NCBI RefSeq assembly: GCF_019297835.1
Contig: NZ_CP079203.1
Span: 1,213,001 to 1,277,000, forward strand
DNA: 64,000 nucleotides
DNA from: Sphingomonas sanguinis
GTDB taxonomy: Bacteria > Pseudomonadota > Alphaproteobacteria > Sphingomonadales > Sphingomonadaceae
Direction: 5' to 3'
Below are positions 28,426 to 37,042 of the stretch, one piece after another. Both the position numbers and the translations under genes were made by a program. The notes under the pieces are model-generated. The model did no database searches. It saw nothing but the letters and a program-made list of their open reading frames with translations, and was not told the DNA's origin. Numbering within the stretch: position 1 is the first letter of the stretch; each line of letters starts with the position of its first letter.

Positions 28426-29048
28426 CCGCCCAGGCCCATCAGCGACAGGACTTCCTTGCGGCTGCGATCGTCGTCGCGGAACACGCCCATCATCCGGCTC
28501 GTCACCATCGACACGCCCGGCGTGCGCACCCCGCGCGAGGTCATGCAGCCATGCGTCGCCTCGATCACCACCGCGACGCCCAGCGGCTTCAGGTTTTCCC
28601 AGATACAGTCAGCCACCTCGGCGGTCAGTCGCTCCTGCACCTGCAACCGGCGGGCAAAGCCATGCAGCACGCGCGCGAGCTTGGAGATGCCGACGACATG
28701 GTTGCGCGGCAGGTACGCGATATGCGCGCGCCCGATGATCGGGGCCATGTGATGCTCGCAGTGGGACTGGAACGGAATGTCCTTCAGCAGCACGATCTCG
28801 TCATAGCCGCCCACTTCCTCGAACACCCGCGACAGGTGGACGGCAGGGTCGTCGCCATAGCCTGCGCAATATTCGGCCCAGGCGCGCGCGACGCGCTTGG
28901 GCGTGTCGACCAGCCCCTCGCGCATGGGGTCGTCCCCCGCCCAGGCGATCAGCGTGCGGATGGCGTCGGCGACATGATCGGGCACGACGATCTTGCCGTC
29001 CTGACCGATCAGGTCGCCGTCCTCCGGGTCGCCATGCGCGCAGCTCAT
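28422..29048 (-). CDS. folE: GTP cyclohydrolase I
   Basis: 208-aa FolE, converting GTP to dihydroneopterin triphosphate, the entry step of folate synthesis. Zinc ligands and active-site residues are seen in FQSHCEHHMAPIIGRAHIAY (about residues 107-126) and in ATHGCMTSRGV (about 171-181); GISKLAR and QVQERLT are family blocks. First gene of folE-SDR-folB on the minus strand; its stop overlaps the SDR start. Confidence 0.97.
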   Translation of the reverse strand: MSCAHGDPEDGDLIGQDGKIVVPDHVADAIRTLIAWAGDDPMREGLVDTPKRVARAWAEYCAGYGDDPAVHLSRVFEEVGGYDEIVLLKDIPFQSHCEHHMAPIIGRAHIAYLPRNHVVGISKLARVLHGFARRLQVQERLTAEVADCIWENLKPLGVAVVIEATHGCMTSRGVRTPGVSMVTSRMMGVFRDDDRSRKEVLSLMGLGG

Positions 29049-29131
29049 ATCATGTCCCTCACATCAAAGCCGGTGCGATAGCGGATCGATTGCCGGGGTG
29101 CAAAACTCGCATCCCCTTAACCCATGTCACA

Positions 29132-29236
29132 CAACTCCGTTCAGCCTGAGCGAAGTCGAAGGCCACGCCATGCCACCTGGATCTGGGCGTATTCCCTTGC
29201 CTTCGACTACGCTCAGGCTGAACGGAAGGGGGGATG
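29132..29236. repeat. inverted repeat family C, copy 1
   Basis: Two arms in inverted orientation: ccgttcagcctgagcgaag on the left, continuing tcgaaggccacgcc, and a near-complement ccttcgactacgctcaggct / gaacgg on the right, with about 40 bases between. The same pair, in the opposite arrangement, is at 46308-46403. It is an intergenic, REP-like element between folE and fghA. Confidence 0.8.
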
Positions 29237-29256
29237 CTTGACTCAGCGGGAAGGAA

Positions 29257-30099
29257 TTACCCGCGCAACCGCTCCGCCGCCCAGGCGACGTGGTCGGCCA
29301 TGAAGGTGGAGATGAAGTTGTAGCTATGGTCATAGCCCGGCTGCATCCGCAGGGTCAGCGCGATCCCGGCCCTTTCGCAGGCCCCGGCCAGCAACTCGGG
29401 GCGGAGCTGCTCGGCCAGGAACTGGTCGGCATCGCCCTGGTCGACCAGCAGGTCGGGCACCTGCGCGCCGTCCTCGATCAGTGCGACGGCATCCGCGTGT
29501 CGCCACGCGGCGCGGTCCTGCCCTAGATAGCCGCTCAGAGCCTTCTCGCCCCATGGCACCTGAGACGGCGCGACGATGGGGGCAAAGGCCGACACGCTGC
29601 GGAAACGGTCCGGGTTGCGGAGCCCGATGGTCAGTGCACCGTGGCCGCCCATCGAGTGACCGGTAATCCCTTGCGCGCCCATGTCGGCCATGGCGAAATG
29701 CTCGGCGATCAGTGCGGGCAGTTCCTGCTCGATATAGGTCCGCATCCGGAAATGCTTCGCCCAAGGCTCTTCCGTCGCATCGACGTAGAAGCCGGCCCCC
29801 TGTCCCATGTCATAACCGTTGTCATCGGCCACGCCTTGCCCGCGCGGTGACGTATCGGGCGCGATGAAGATCACGCGGTGCTGGGCGCAAGCGGCCCGAT
29901 ACTCGCCCTTGTCGGTGACATTGGCGTGCGTGCACGTCAGCCCAGACAGATACCAGAGGACGGGGAGCTTCTCTCCTTCCTCATGCTCGGGCACGAAGAC
30001 CGAGAAGGTCATGCGCGTGCCCGTCGCTTCGCTGTCATGCGCGTACACACCCTGCACGCCGCCATGCGCCTTGGAGGTCGAAATCGTCTCGATCGTCAT
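29257..30099 (-). CDS. fghA: S-formylglutathione hydrolase
   Basis: 280-aa esterase-D type serine hydrolase that releases formate and glutathione from S-formylglutathione. The nucleophile lies in GHSMGGHGAL (about 147-156); Asp and His of the triad lie in DQGDADQF and GYDHSYNFIS near the C-terminus. Last gene of the frmA-VOC-VOC-purU-fghA operon, its start overlapping the purU stop. It acts right after the FrmA dehydrogenase. Confidence 0.94.
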   Translation of the reverse strand: MTIETISTSKAHGGVQGVYAHDSEATGTRMTFSVFVPEHEEGEKLPVLWYLSGLTCTHANVTDKGEYRAACAQHRVIFIAPDTSPRGQGVADDNGYDMGQGAGFYVDATEEPWAKHFRMRTYIEQELPALIAEHFAMADMGAQGITGHSMGGHGALTIGLRNPDRFRSVSAFAPIVAPSQVPWGEKALSGYLGQDRAAWRHADAVALIEDGAQVPDLLVDQGDADQFLAEQLRPELLAGACERAGIALTLRMQPGYDHSYNFISTFMADHVAWAAERLRG

Positions 30100-30953
30100 C
30101 GGAACACCACCGTCCGGTTGTCATTGAGGAAGACGCGCCGCTCGCCCACCCAGGCGACGGCGCGGGCCAGCACCTGCGCCTCGATATCGCGGCCGATGCG
30201 GATCAGGTCGTCGACGCTGGCGCGGTGATCGACCCGCTCGACCGCCTGTTCGATGATCGGCCCTTCATCGAGATCCGCCGTCACGAAATGCGCGGTCGCG
30301 CCGATCAGCTTCACGCCGCGCGCATGGGCGCGGTGATAGGGTTGCGCGCCCTTGAAGCCGGGCAGAAAGCTGTGATGGATGTTGATGCACCGCCCCGGCA
30401 GCGCGGCAACCAGCCGCTCGCCCAGCACCTGCATATAGCGGGCGAGGACCAGATAATCGGCGGCGCTCTCGTCCATCAGCGCGAGCATCGCCGCTTCCTG
30501 TTCGGCGCGATTGCCGTTGTCGACCGGCAGGTGATGCCAGGGCAGGCCATGCCATTCGACCAGCGGCCGCAAGCTATCGTGATTGGATACGACCCCGACG
30601 ATCTCCACCGGCAGCGTGTTGGTCCGCCAGCGATGGAGCAGGTCGTTCAGGCAGTGCGAGCCCTTCGACACCGCGATCAGCATCCGGGGGCGCTCGGTCG
30701 CTGGCGCGACATGCCAGTCGAAGCCGAAGCGCGCCGCCGGTTCCGCCAACGCCGCCCGCACCCCCTCGACCGAGACGGGAAAACGCTCCCCCTGCCCGGT
30801 GAAGACGATGCGCAGGAAGAAGCGGCCCGTTTCCAGATCGGCATATTGCTGGCTGTCGAGGATGAACCCGTCGATCCCCGCCAGCGCGCCCGACACGGCG
30901 GCGACGATGCCGACCCGGTCCTGGCACGCCAGCGTCAGGATATAGTCGCTCAT
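30096..30953 (-). CDS. purU: formyltetrahydrofolate deformylase
   Basis: 285-aa PurU, hydrolysing 10-formyl-THF to THF and formate. An N-terminal ACT domain (about 1-80, YILTLACQDRVGIVAAVSG) precedes the formyltransferase-fold hydrolase domain with HHSFLPGFKGAQPYHRA (about 207-223) and the catalytic Asp near ATAHFVTADLDEGPIIEQ. Its place in a formaldehyde operon connects folate-bound one-carbon units with formate production. Overlaps both neighbours by four bases. Confidence 0.93.
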   Translation of the reverse strand: MSDYILTLACQDRVGIVAAVSGALAGIDGFILDSQQYADLETGRFFLRIVFTGQGERFPVSVEGVRAALAEPAARFGFDWHVAPATERPRMLIAVSKGSHCLNDLLHRWRTNTLPVEIVGVVSNHDSLRPLVEWHGLPWHHLPVDNGNRAEQEAAMLALMDESAADYLVLARYMQVLGERLVAALPGRCINIHHSFLPGFKGAQPYHRAHARGVKLIGATAHFVTADLDEGPIIEQAVERVDHRASVDDLIRIGRDIEAQVLARAVAWVGERRVFLNDNRTVVFR

Positions 30954-31339
30954 GCAGCGGGCAGGCGACAGGCCAGGCAGAGCTTGTTGCCGTCCGGGTC
31001 GCGCAGATAGCCGAGATGCGCCTTGCCCATGCCGGTATCGCGCTCACCGACCGGCCCTTCGATCGCCGTGCCGCCATTCGCGACGCCCGCCGCATGCGCC
31101 GCAGCAACCTGTGCCGGGTCGGCCGCGCCCAGCCCGATCGTGCCGCCATTGGCATGGGTCGCGGGCTGGCCGTCGATCGGTCGGGTCACGATGAAGACCG
31201 CGCCATTGTGCAGGTACATGACACGCTCGACATTCGGGTCCTGCCGCCCCGGCTTGCCGCCCAGCGCGGTGAACAGCGCGTCATAGAAGGTCTTGGAACG
31301 CGCGATGTCGTTCGATCCGACCATGATATGCGTGTACAT
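30950..31339 (-). CDS. VOC (glyoxalase-fold) protein, copy 2
   Basis: 129-aa vicinal-oxygen-chelate protein of the glyoxalase/bleomycin-resistance fold. It opens MYTHIMVGSNDIARSKTFYD and ends with GYLRDPDGNKLCLAC, carrying one His early and a conserved late region. It is clearly paralogous to the adjacent gene at 31339 (same blocks, similar length), so the pair arose by tandem duplication. Function unknown; the operon suggests a glutathione adduct or aldehyde metabolite as substrate. ATG 31339 overlaps the preceding stop by one base. Confidence 0.88.
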   Translation of the reverse strand: MYTHIMVGSNDIARSKTFYDALFTALGGKPGRQDPNVERVMYLHNGAVFIVTRPIDGQPATHANGGTIGLGAADPAQVAAAHAAGVANGGTAIEGPVGERDTGMGKAHLGYLRDPDGNKLCLACRLPAA

Positions 31340-31725
31340 CAGGCCGCCTCCACCAGATGCCGGGCGCACAGCTTGTTGCCGGTCGGATCACGCAAATAAG
31401 CCAGATAGACCTTGCCTACCGGCACTTGGCGGACGCCCGGCGGGTTCTCGATCGCGGTGCCGCCGTTCGCCAGACCCGCTGCATACCAGGCATCCGCCTG
31501 TTCCGGCGAGTCCATCGCAAAGCCCAGCGTCGCGCCATTGGCATAGGTCGCAGGCTCGCCATTGATCGGCTTCGAAATGAGGAACCGCGCGCCCTTATGG
31601 CTGTAGACCAGCCGCCCGAGCGGATCGACCACACCCTCGGCCGCGCCCAGCACGCCCAGCGTCGCGTCGTAGAAGCGCTTGGCCGCCGCAATGTCGTCGG
31701 CCCCCAGCATGACATGGCTGAACAT
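31339..31725 (-). CDS. VOC (glyoxalase-fold) protein, copy 1
   Basis: 128-aa VOC family protein: [20 protein letters not shown] at the start and AYLRDPTGNKLCARH at the end. It shares with its downstream neighbour the central pattern NGEPATYANGATLGF / DGQPATHANGGTIGL. It is located directly after frmA with a one-base overlap (TGATG). The exact reaction is unknown; a role in a glutathione-dependent step is inferred only from operon context. Confidence 0.88.
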   Translation of the reverse strand: MFSHVMLGADDIAAAKRFYDATLGVLGAAEGVVDPLGRLVYSHKGARFLISKPINGEPATYANGATLGFAMDSPEQADAWYAAGLANGGTAIENPPGVRQVPVGKVYLAYLRDPTGNKLCARHLVEAA

Positions 31726-32837
31726 CAGAAGATCACCACGCTGCGGATGCTCTCACCCGCATGCATCAGGTCGAAGCCCTTGTTGATCTCCTCCAGCGTC
31801 AGGCGGTGGGTGATCATCGGGTCGATCTCGATCATGCCGTTCATATACCAGTCGACGATCTTGGGCGTGTCGGTCCGCCCCCGCGCGCCGCCGAATGCCG
31901 TGCCGCGCCAGTTGCGCCCCGTCACCAGCTGGAACGGCCGCGTGCTGATCTCCTTGCCCGCCTCGGCCACGCCGATGATGATCGAGGTGCCCCAGCCGCG
32001 ATGACAGGATTCCAGCGCAGTGCGCATCACCTCGGTATTGCCGGTCGCATCGAAGCTGTAGTCCGCGCCGCCATCGGTCAGCTCGAGCACCTTGGCGATC
32101 GTCTCTTCGCGGCTCAGCCCCTTGGAGTTGAGGAAATGGGTCATGCCGAAGCGGCGGCCCCATCCCTCACGGTCGGGATTGATGTCGACGCCGATGATGC
32201 GGCCCGCGCCCGCCAGCTTGGCACCCTGGATGACGTTCAGGCCGATGCCGCCCAAGCCGAAGACGACGATATTCTCGCCCGGCTGCACCTTGGCGGTGTT
32301 GACTACCGCGCCCACGCCCGTCGTCACGCCGCAGCCGATATAGCAGCTGGTGTCGAACGGCGCGTCCTCGCGGATCTTCGCCACCGCGATCTCCGGCAGG
32401 ACGGTGAAGTTCGAGAAGGTCGAGCAGCCCATATAATGGAAGATCGGCTGGCCCTTGTAGCTGAACCGCGTCGTACCGTCGGGCATCAGCCCCTTGCCTT
32501 GCGTGGCGCGGATCGCGGTGCACAGGTTGGTCTTGCCCGACAGGCACGACTTACACTGGCGGCATTCGGGGGTGTAGAGCGGGATGACATGGTCGCCCGG
32601 CACCACGGACGTGACGCCCGCACCGACCTCGCGCACGATGCCGCAGCCTTCATGGCCAAGTACGCTGGGGAAGATACCCTCGCTGTCGAACCCGTCGAGC
32701 GTATAGGCGTCGGTGTGGCAGATGCCGGTCGCCATGATTTCGACCAGGACCTCGCCAGCCTTGGGGCCTTCCAGATCGAGTTCGACGATTTCGAGCGGCT
32801 TCTTGGCTTCGAAGGCGACGGCTGCGCGGGTCTTCAT
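31725..32837 (-). CDS. frmA: S-(hydroxymethyl)glutathione dehydrogenase (class III ADH)
   Basis: 370-aa zinc-dependent, NAD-linked formaldehyde dehydrogenase that oxidises S-hydroxymethylglutathione. Catalytic zinc ligands lie in [12 protein letters not shown] (about 41-52) and [10 protein letters not shown] (about 64-73); the structural zinc loop is [15 protein letters not shown] (about 93-107); the cofactor motif is [15 protein letters not shown]. Start at ATG 32837, preceded by AGGAGACAGG. First gene of the five-gene formaldehyde operon. Confidence 0.96.
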   Translation of the reverse strand: MKTRAAVAFEAKKPLEIVELDLEGPKAGEVLVEIMATGICHTDAYTLDGFDSEGIFPSVLGHEGCGIVREVGAGVTSVVPGDHVIPLYTPECRQCKSCLSGKTNLCTAIRATQGKGLMPDGTTRFSYKGQPIFHYMGCSTFSNFTVLPEIAVAKIREDAPFDTSCYIGCGVTTGVGAVVNTAKVQPGENIVVFGLGGIGLNVIQGAKLAGAGRIIGVDINPDREGWGRRFGMTHFLNSKGLSREETIAKVLELTDGGADYSFDATGNTEVMRTALESCHRGWGTSIIIGVAEAGKEISTRPFQLVTGRNWRGTAFGGARGRTDTPKIVDWYMNGMIEIDPMITHRLTLEEINKGFDLMHAGESIRSVVIF

Positions 32838-32944
32838 GGGGTTCCTGTCTCCTTGGCTTGCCGCCCTGATGCCCCGAGGCGCGCGCTGGTGCAACCAATG
32901 AACACGACGGGGGATTGATGCGGATCGACCCCTGGAGAGCAGAG

Positions 32945-33148
32945 ATGAGCGGATTTAAAAAGGACGATCGCGTCACTTGGAACAGCCATGGCGGCACCGC
33001 CGAGGGCAAGGTCGTCAAGAAGCAGACCAGCGATACGACCATCAAGGGCCATACCGTCCGTGCGTCGAAGGACGAGCCGCAATACATAGTAGAGAGTGAC
33101 AATGGCGGAAAGGCAGCGCACAAGGCGGACGCGCTGAAGAAAGCGTGA
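32945..33148 (+). CDS. DUF2945 (HVA1/TUDOR-like) small protein
   Basis: 67-aa basic protein matching the DUF2945/hypervirulence-associated TUDOR-like family. Conserved block [20 protein letters not shown] lies at about 4-23, then [21 protein letters not shown] and a C-terminal [10 protein letters not shown]. The fold is a small SH3-like barrel; molecular function is unknown. Start at ATG 32945, with GGAGAG about eight bases upstream. It is divergent from frmA and is followed by a SWIB-domain gene. Confidence 0.88.
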   Translation: MSGFKKDDRVTWNSHGGTAEGKVVKKQTSDTTIKGHTVRASKDEPQYIVESDNGGKAAHKADALKKA

Positions 33149-33204
33149 TTCACGCGCGTCCCGCCAAAGGGCTGGGACGCTGAAGGATTATAGGAAGGAA
33201 CATC

Positions 33205-33465
33205 ATGGCCACCGCAACCACGGGCACCGGCATCCACGCCCCGGTCCAGCCGTCCGAGGAACTGGGCGCGATCGTCGGCAACGAGAAGCTGCCGCGCAGC
33301 CAGGTCATCAGCAAGGTGTGGGACTATATCAAGGCCAACAACCTGCAGAACCCCGAGAACAAGCGGGAAATCCTGGCCGACGACAAGCTGAAGAAGGTGT
33401 TCGGCAAGGACAAGTGCACCATGTTCGAGATGAACAAGTTCATCTCGGCGCATCTGAAGAAGTAA
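33205..33465 (+). CDS. SWIB/MDM2-domain protein
   Basis: 86-aa protein consisting almost wholly of a SWIB domain (about residues 25-85: LPRSQVISKVWDYIKANNLQ, then NKREILADDKLKKVFGKDK and MFEMNKFISAHLKK). SWIB domains are found in eukaryotic chromatin remodellers and in bacteria such as chlamydiae, where one is fused to topoisomerase I; bacterial stand-alone copies probably act on DNA. Strong AGGAAGGA ribosome site. Confidence 0.92.
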   Translation: MATATTGTGIHAPVQPSEELGAIVGNEKLPRSQVISKVWDYIKANNLQNPENKREILADDKLKKVFGKDKCTMFEMNKFISAHLKK

Positions 33466-33523
33466 GCCTTCTTCCGCCCCGGCCGCCATGCCGGGGCACA
33501 CCCTTCCCCGCTCGCGCCGCCAG

Positions 33524-33940
33524 TTACCGCAGGTCCAGGACCAGCGGCTTGCGCGCGGGCGGTGTCGCGGCCGGTTTTTGGGCCGGAGACGGCGCGCGAC
33601 CCACGGGTCCCGATGCCGACGGCGTTGCAGCAGGGGCCGGATCGCCCGCCCCCACACGCCCCGCCTCAATCTGGTTCAGCCGCTGCTCGACCAGTTGCGC
33701 ATCCAGCAGCTTGCGATCCCCCTGCATCGCCGCGACCTGCGCCTCTAGCACAGCGACCCGCTGTTCGAGCATCTTTACCCGAACCTGATCCTCGGTCTGC
33801 GCGACCATGTCCTTCGCGGCCTTCTCCTGCCGCGCCCGTTCCTGCGCGTCGGCGTCGGCAAGACGATCGTCGGCACGGCTATTCTGCTGGCAAGCGGCCA
33901 GCGACAGGGTGAGGATCAACAGGGGAGCGGCACGGCGCAT
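33524..33940 (-). CDS. small lipoprotein with coiled coil and Pro/Ala tail
   Basis: 138-aa predicted lipoprotein: hydrophobic signal and lipobox LAAC (Cys17), then a charged coiled coil (about 25-90, VKMLEQRVAVLEAQVAAMQG) and a Pro/Ala/Thr-rich C-terminus ending in LVLDLR. No known domain. The architecture resembles small structural lipoproteins tethering envelope complexes; function unknown. Confidence 0.75.
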   Translation of the reverse strand: MRRAAPLLILTLSLAACQQNSRADDRLADADAQERARQEKAAKDMVAQTEDQVRVKMLEQRVAVLEAQVAAMQGDRKLLDAQLVEQRLNQIEAGRVGAGDPAPAATPSASGPVGRAPSPAQKPAATPPARKPLVLDLR

Positions 33941-33957
33941 CGGCGGTCTCGAGTCTC

Positions 33958-34088
33958 AAAAATCCTCCCCGGCAGGGGGAGGTGGCAGGCCAAAGGCCTG
34001 ACGGAGAGGGGCTTCCTCATAGGATAGACCATGTGGCAATCCCCCTCCACCATCCTTCGGATGGTCCCCCTCCCCGTACCGGGGAGGA
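33958..34088. repeat. inverted repeat family B, copy 4
   Basis: The left part contains ctccccggcagggggag and ggcaggccaaaggcctgac; the right part is ccaccatccttcggatggt followed by ctccccgtaccggggagg. The right arm is almost the same as that in front of ilvN (20246-20379). It lies between the lipoprotein gene and xth and has no coding potential. Confidence 0.8.
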
Positions 34089-34090
34089 TT

Positions 34091-34864
34091 TCAGTCGCGC
34101 AGCTTTACCCAGGTCGGGGCATGGTCGCTGGCCTTTTCCCGCCCGCGATAGCTCTTGTCGACGCCCGCATCGACCAGCCGGTCGGCGGCCTGCGGGCTGA
34201 GCAGCAGATGGTCGATGCGGAATCCCGCATCGCGCTGCCACGATCCGGCCTGATAGTCCCAGAAGGTCCACACCCCGCCCTTGGGCGCGCGCGTCCGCAG
34301 CGAATCCGTCCAGCCCTGCGCGAGCAACCGGCGATAGGCCTGACGGCTCTCCGGCTGCATCAACGCATCGCTCGCCATGGCGGGGACGGAGAAGGTGTCG
34401 TCGTCATTGGGAATGACGTTGTAATCCCCGGCGAGCACGGCGGACACTTCCTCCGCCAGCAACGCCCGCGCGCGGCTCGCCAGCCGTTCCATCCAGCGCA
34501 GCTTGTAATCGAATTTCGGCCCCGGCTGGGGATTGCCGTTGGGCAGATAGAGCGAGGCGACGACCAGGCCGTTCACCTCGCATTCGAGGTAGCGGCTATG
34601 TTCGTCCTCATCTTCGCCCGCCAGCCCGCGCTGCCGCTCGACCGGCTGGGCACCGCGCGCGAGGACCGCAACGCCGTTCCAGCTCTTCTGCCCGTGCCAG
34701 ACCGCCCCATATCCGGCGGCCTCTATGTCCTTGATCGGAAAGGTATCGTCGCTGGCCTTCAGTTCCTGAAGACAAACGATATCCGCGTCCGCCTCGGCCA
34801 GATATTCGAGCAGGCGGGGCAGACGGGCCTTGATCCCGTTGACGTTGTAGGTAGTGATCTTCAC
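34091..34864 (-). CDS. xth: exodeoxyribonuclease III
   Basis: 257-aa AP endonuclease/3' exonuclease of the ExoIII family in base-excision repair. Motifs in order: ITTYNVNGIKARL (about 3-15, metal-binding Asn), CLQELKASD with catalytic Glu (about 31-39), VASLYLPNGN (Tyr, about 103-112), GDYNVIPNDDD (Asp/Asn, about 146-156), FDYQAGSWQRDAGFRIDHLL and the terminal SDHAPTWV. It starts one base after the erpA stop, forming an erpA-xth operon. Confidence 0.95.
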   Translation of the reverse strand: MKITTYNVNGIKARLPRLLEYLAEADADIVCLQELKASDDTFPIKDIEAAGYGAVWHGQKSWNGVAVLARGAQPVERQRGLAGEDEDEHSRYLECEVNGLVVASLYLPNGNPQPGPKFDYKLRWMERLASRARALLAEEVSAVLAGDYNVIPNDDDTFSVPAMASDALMQPESRQAYRRLLAQGWTDSLRTRAPKGGVWTFWDYQAGSWQRDAGFRIDHLLLSPQAADRLVDAGVDKSYRGREKASDHAPTWVKLRD

Positions 34865-34865
34865 G

Positions 34866-35204
34866 TCAGACCGAGAAGCTGGTGCCGCAGCCGCAGCCCG
34901 AGGCCGCGTTGGGGTTCTTCACCTGAAACGCCGCGCCGCCGAGGGACTCGACATAATCGACCTGCGCCCCCCGGACGAGATCCAGGCTGATGCTGTCGAC
35001 GACCAGTGTCACGCCATCGGTCTGCGCCACCGCATCATCCTCGGCAGGCGCATCGGCCAGGCCGAACTTGTACTGGAAGCCCGAACAGCCGCCGCCTTCG
35101 ACCGACAGACGCAGGATGGCGGGCTTGTTCTGCCGCTCGGCGATCGTCGCGACACGCGCCGCGGCGGCCGAGGTCAGCGCGATTTCGGAAATGCTGGTGG
35201 CCAT
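34866..35204 (-). CDS. erpA: A-type iron-sulfur cluster carrier
   Basis: 112-aa ErpA/IscA family protein that hands Fe-S clusters to apo-proteins. The three ligand Cys are in VEGGGCSGFQYKFGL (about 37-51) and the C-terminal SGCGCGTSFSV (about 101-111). The frame is open upstream through a repeat, but homology begins at ATG 35204 (MATSISEIALTSAAAARV). Upstream of xth in the same operon. Confidence 0.93.
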   Translation of the reverse strand: MATSISEIALTSAAAARVATIAERQNKPAILRLSVEGGGCSGFQYKFGLADAPAEDDAVAQTDGVTLVVDSISLDLVRGAQVDYVESLGGAAFQVKNPNAASGCGCGTSFSV

Positions 35205-35250
35205 GGGGATGAGATAGGCGCGAGGGGCGAGTGGGGCAATCCCACTAAAT

Positions 35251-35376
35251 CCTCCCCGGCACGGGGAGGTGGCAGACCGAAGGTCTGACGGAGGGGGGCT
35301 TCCGCAAAGGGCGCCTCTAGCCGCCATCCCCCTCCACCGCTCTGCGAGCGGTCCCCCTCCCCGTTCCGGGGAGGAA
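35251..35376. repeat. inverted repeat family B, copy 5
   Basis: Left part ctccccggcacggggagg followed by ggcagaccgaaggtctgac; right part ccaccgctctgcgagcggt followed by ctccccgttccggggagg. Same layout as 33958-34088. It lies between erpA (start side) and the M23 peptidase gene. Confidence 0.8.
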
Positions 35377-35380
35377 ACTT

Positions 35381-36130
35381 TTAGTCCTGCGCGGCGGGGC
35401 CGTCGGTCGAGACGGGAATCTGGTGGATCGCGTGATCCTGCGACGCGGTCAGATAATCGCCGGTGGTCAGGAAGGGGATCGGGTTGACGGCATGGCCGTC
35501 CATGCGGACCTCGTAATGGAGGTGCGGGCCGGTCGAACGGCCGGTCGACCCCATCAGCGCGATCAGCTGGCCGCGCGTCACGCGGGCACCGTCGGCGACG
35601 AGGATCTTCGACAAATGGCCATAGCGGGTCGCGATGCCCTTGCCATGGTTGATCTCGACCAGATTGCCGTAACCGCCCTGCCAGCTGGCATGATCGACGA
35701 TGCCGTCGGCGGTGGCATAGATCGGCGTGCCGACCGGACCCGGGATATCGACCCCGGCATGCATCGCGGCGGTGCCACGGAAGGGGTCGGAGCGGATGCC
35801 GAAATTGCTGGTGAACTGAAGCTTTTCGACCGGATGGACCGAGGGGATCGCGATGACGCCGTTCGGGCGGGCGTCCATCTTCTTCCAGGTCTGGAACAGG
35901 GTGCGGAACTGCTGGTCGGTGCGAAGGTCGGCCGAGGCTTCGGCGCTGTTGGCGGGGATGAACTCACCCCCGACGGCGGCATTGGCCTTGGCGACCGGAG
36001 CGGCGGGTGCCGAGTGGGCCATCGCCATCTGGCCGGACAGACCGCCCGAAAAACCGACGATCAGGGTAGCAAGGAAAACAGAGCGGACGCGCGATGCAAT
36101 CGATTTACCCGAGAGTGCCAGTTGATTCAT
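35381..36130 (-). CDS. M23 family peptidoglycan endopeptidase
   Basis: About 249-aa secreted LytM/M23 metallopeptidase. An N-terminal signal region ends near MAMAHS, a short linker follows, and the catalytic domain (about 115-235) has the zinc motif in HAGVDIPGPVGTPIYATADG (HxxxD) and the HLHYEV (HxH) signature, with GHLSKILV. All zinc ligands are present, so it is probably active on peptide cross-links. The start is uncertain: ATG 36130 gives a normal signal peptide, and ATG 36190 would add 20 residues. Confidence 0.88.
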   Translation of the reverse strand: MNQLALSGKSIASRVRSVFLATLIVGFSGGLSGQMAMAHSAPAAPVAKANAAVGGEFIPANSAEASADLRTDQQFRTLFQTWKKMDARPNGVIAIPSVHPVEKLQFTSNFGIRSDPFRGTAAMHAGVDIPGPVGTPIYATADGIVDHASWQGGYGNLVEINHGKGIATRYGHLSKILVADGARVTRGQLIALMGSTGRSTGPHLHYEVRMDGHAVNPIPFLTTGDYLTASQDHAIHQIPVSTDGPAAQD

Positions 36131-36217
36131 CGAACCCCGAACCCTTGTCGCCGAACGATCCCGCAGTCGGAAAAGCCCGGCTTCGTTCATCCTATGCTGT
36201 GTCGCAGCCCCACCGCG

Positions 36218-37042
36218 TTACAGACGGTCAGCTTGTGCCTTTATGGGTTCCTCGTCCGCAAGAGGCGCATAGAAATCGCGCGTCAAACCGGCTGTATCGC
36301 GCGCCGAAACGTTGAACGGTGGCTTAACCGCCCCCCGGAAATGGCGACGGATCAGCATTCGCCAATGCTCGGCGGGCGCGATGTCATGCCCGGCGGCCAG
36401 ATAACCGAACCATTTCGCGCCGAATCCGACATGGCGAATCTCGTCGGTATAGATGCGGTTGAGGATGCGCGCCGACGCCTCGTCGCCCCCCGCCCGAAAG
36501 CGCGCGATCGTCTCCGGGGTGACGTCGAGTCCCCTCGCCTCCAGCACCATCGGCACGACGGCCAGCCGTGCCATGGCGTCATGCGCGGTCTCCTCCGCCG
36601 CTTCCCAGAGGCCCGCATGGGCAGCCAATTCGCCGTAACCCGACCCCAAGGTCTTCAACCGGCGATGCAGGACGGCGAAGTGCATCGCCTCATCCGCGCC
36701 GACCGAAATCCAGTCGTCGACGAAGGTGCGCGGGAACTGCCCGCCGAACCGGCCCGCCGCGTCGAAGGCCAGGTCGATCGCCGCGAACTCGATATGCGCC
36801 AGCGCGTGGAGCAGCGCGATCCGCCCCTTTTCCGAACCACCCCGCCCGCGCTTGGGCATGCGATTGGGCGGCAGCAATTCGGGCCGGTCGGGCCGCCCCG
36901 GCGCATCGGGCATCGCCACGTCGAAGTCATGCGCCAGAGCGCCGCGACGCCAGCCGCGCGCCACCGCCCGCGCCAACCGAACCTTGGCCAGCGGATCGCT
37001 TTCGCGCAGGACGGCTGCGCAGGCTTGGGCAATCGTCGTCAA
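36218..37042 (-). CDS. DUF455 ferritin-like protein
   Basis: 274-aa DUF455 family protein with a ferritin-like four-helix domain. Metal-ligand-type helices are HIEFAAIDLAFDAAGRF (about 80-96), DEAMHFAVLHRRL (about 116-128), AAEETAHDAMARL (about 148-160) and IYTDEIRHVGFG (about 196-207), carrying the expected Glu and ExxH residues for a di-iron site. Physiological role unknown. The start overlaps the bcp stop by four bases. Confidence 0.85.
   Translation of the reverse strand: MTTIAQACAAVLRESDPLAKVRLARAVARGWRRGALAHDFDVAMPDAPGRPDRPELLPPNRMPKRGRGGSEKGRIALLHALAHIEFAAIDLAFDAAGRFGGQFPRTFVDDWISVGADEAMHFAVLHRRLKTLGSGYGELAAHAGLWEAAEETAHDAMARLAVVPMVLEARGLDVTPETIARFRAGGDEASARILNRIYTDEIRHVGFGAKWFGYLAAGHDIAPAEHWRMLIRRHFRGAVKPPFNVSARDTAGLTRDFYAPLADEEPIKAQADRL

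Noticed and set aside
33156..33180. Hairpin gcgtccc / gggacgc between the DUF2945 and SWIB genes as terminator or riboswitch
   Set aside because: Seven pairs, no T-run, no conserved elements of a known riboswitch.
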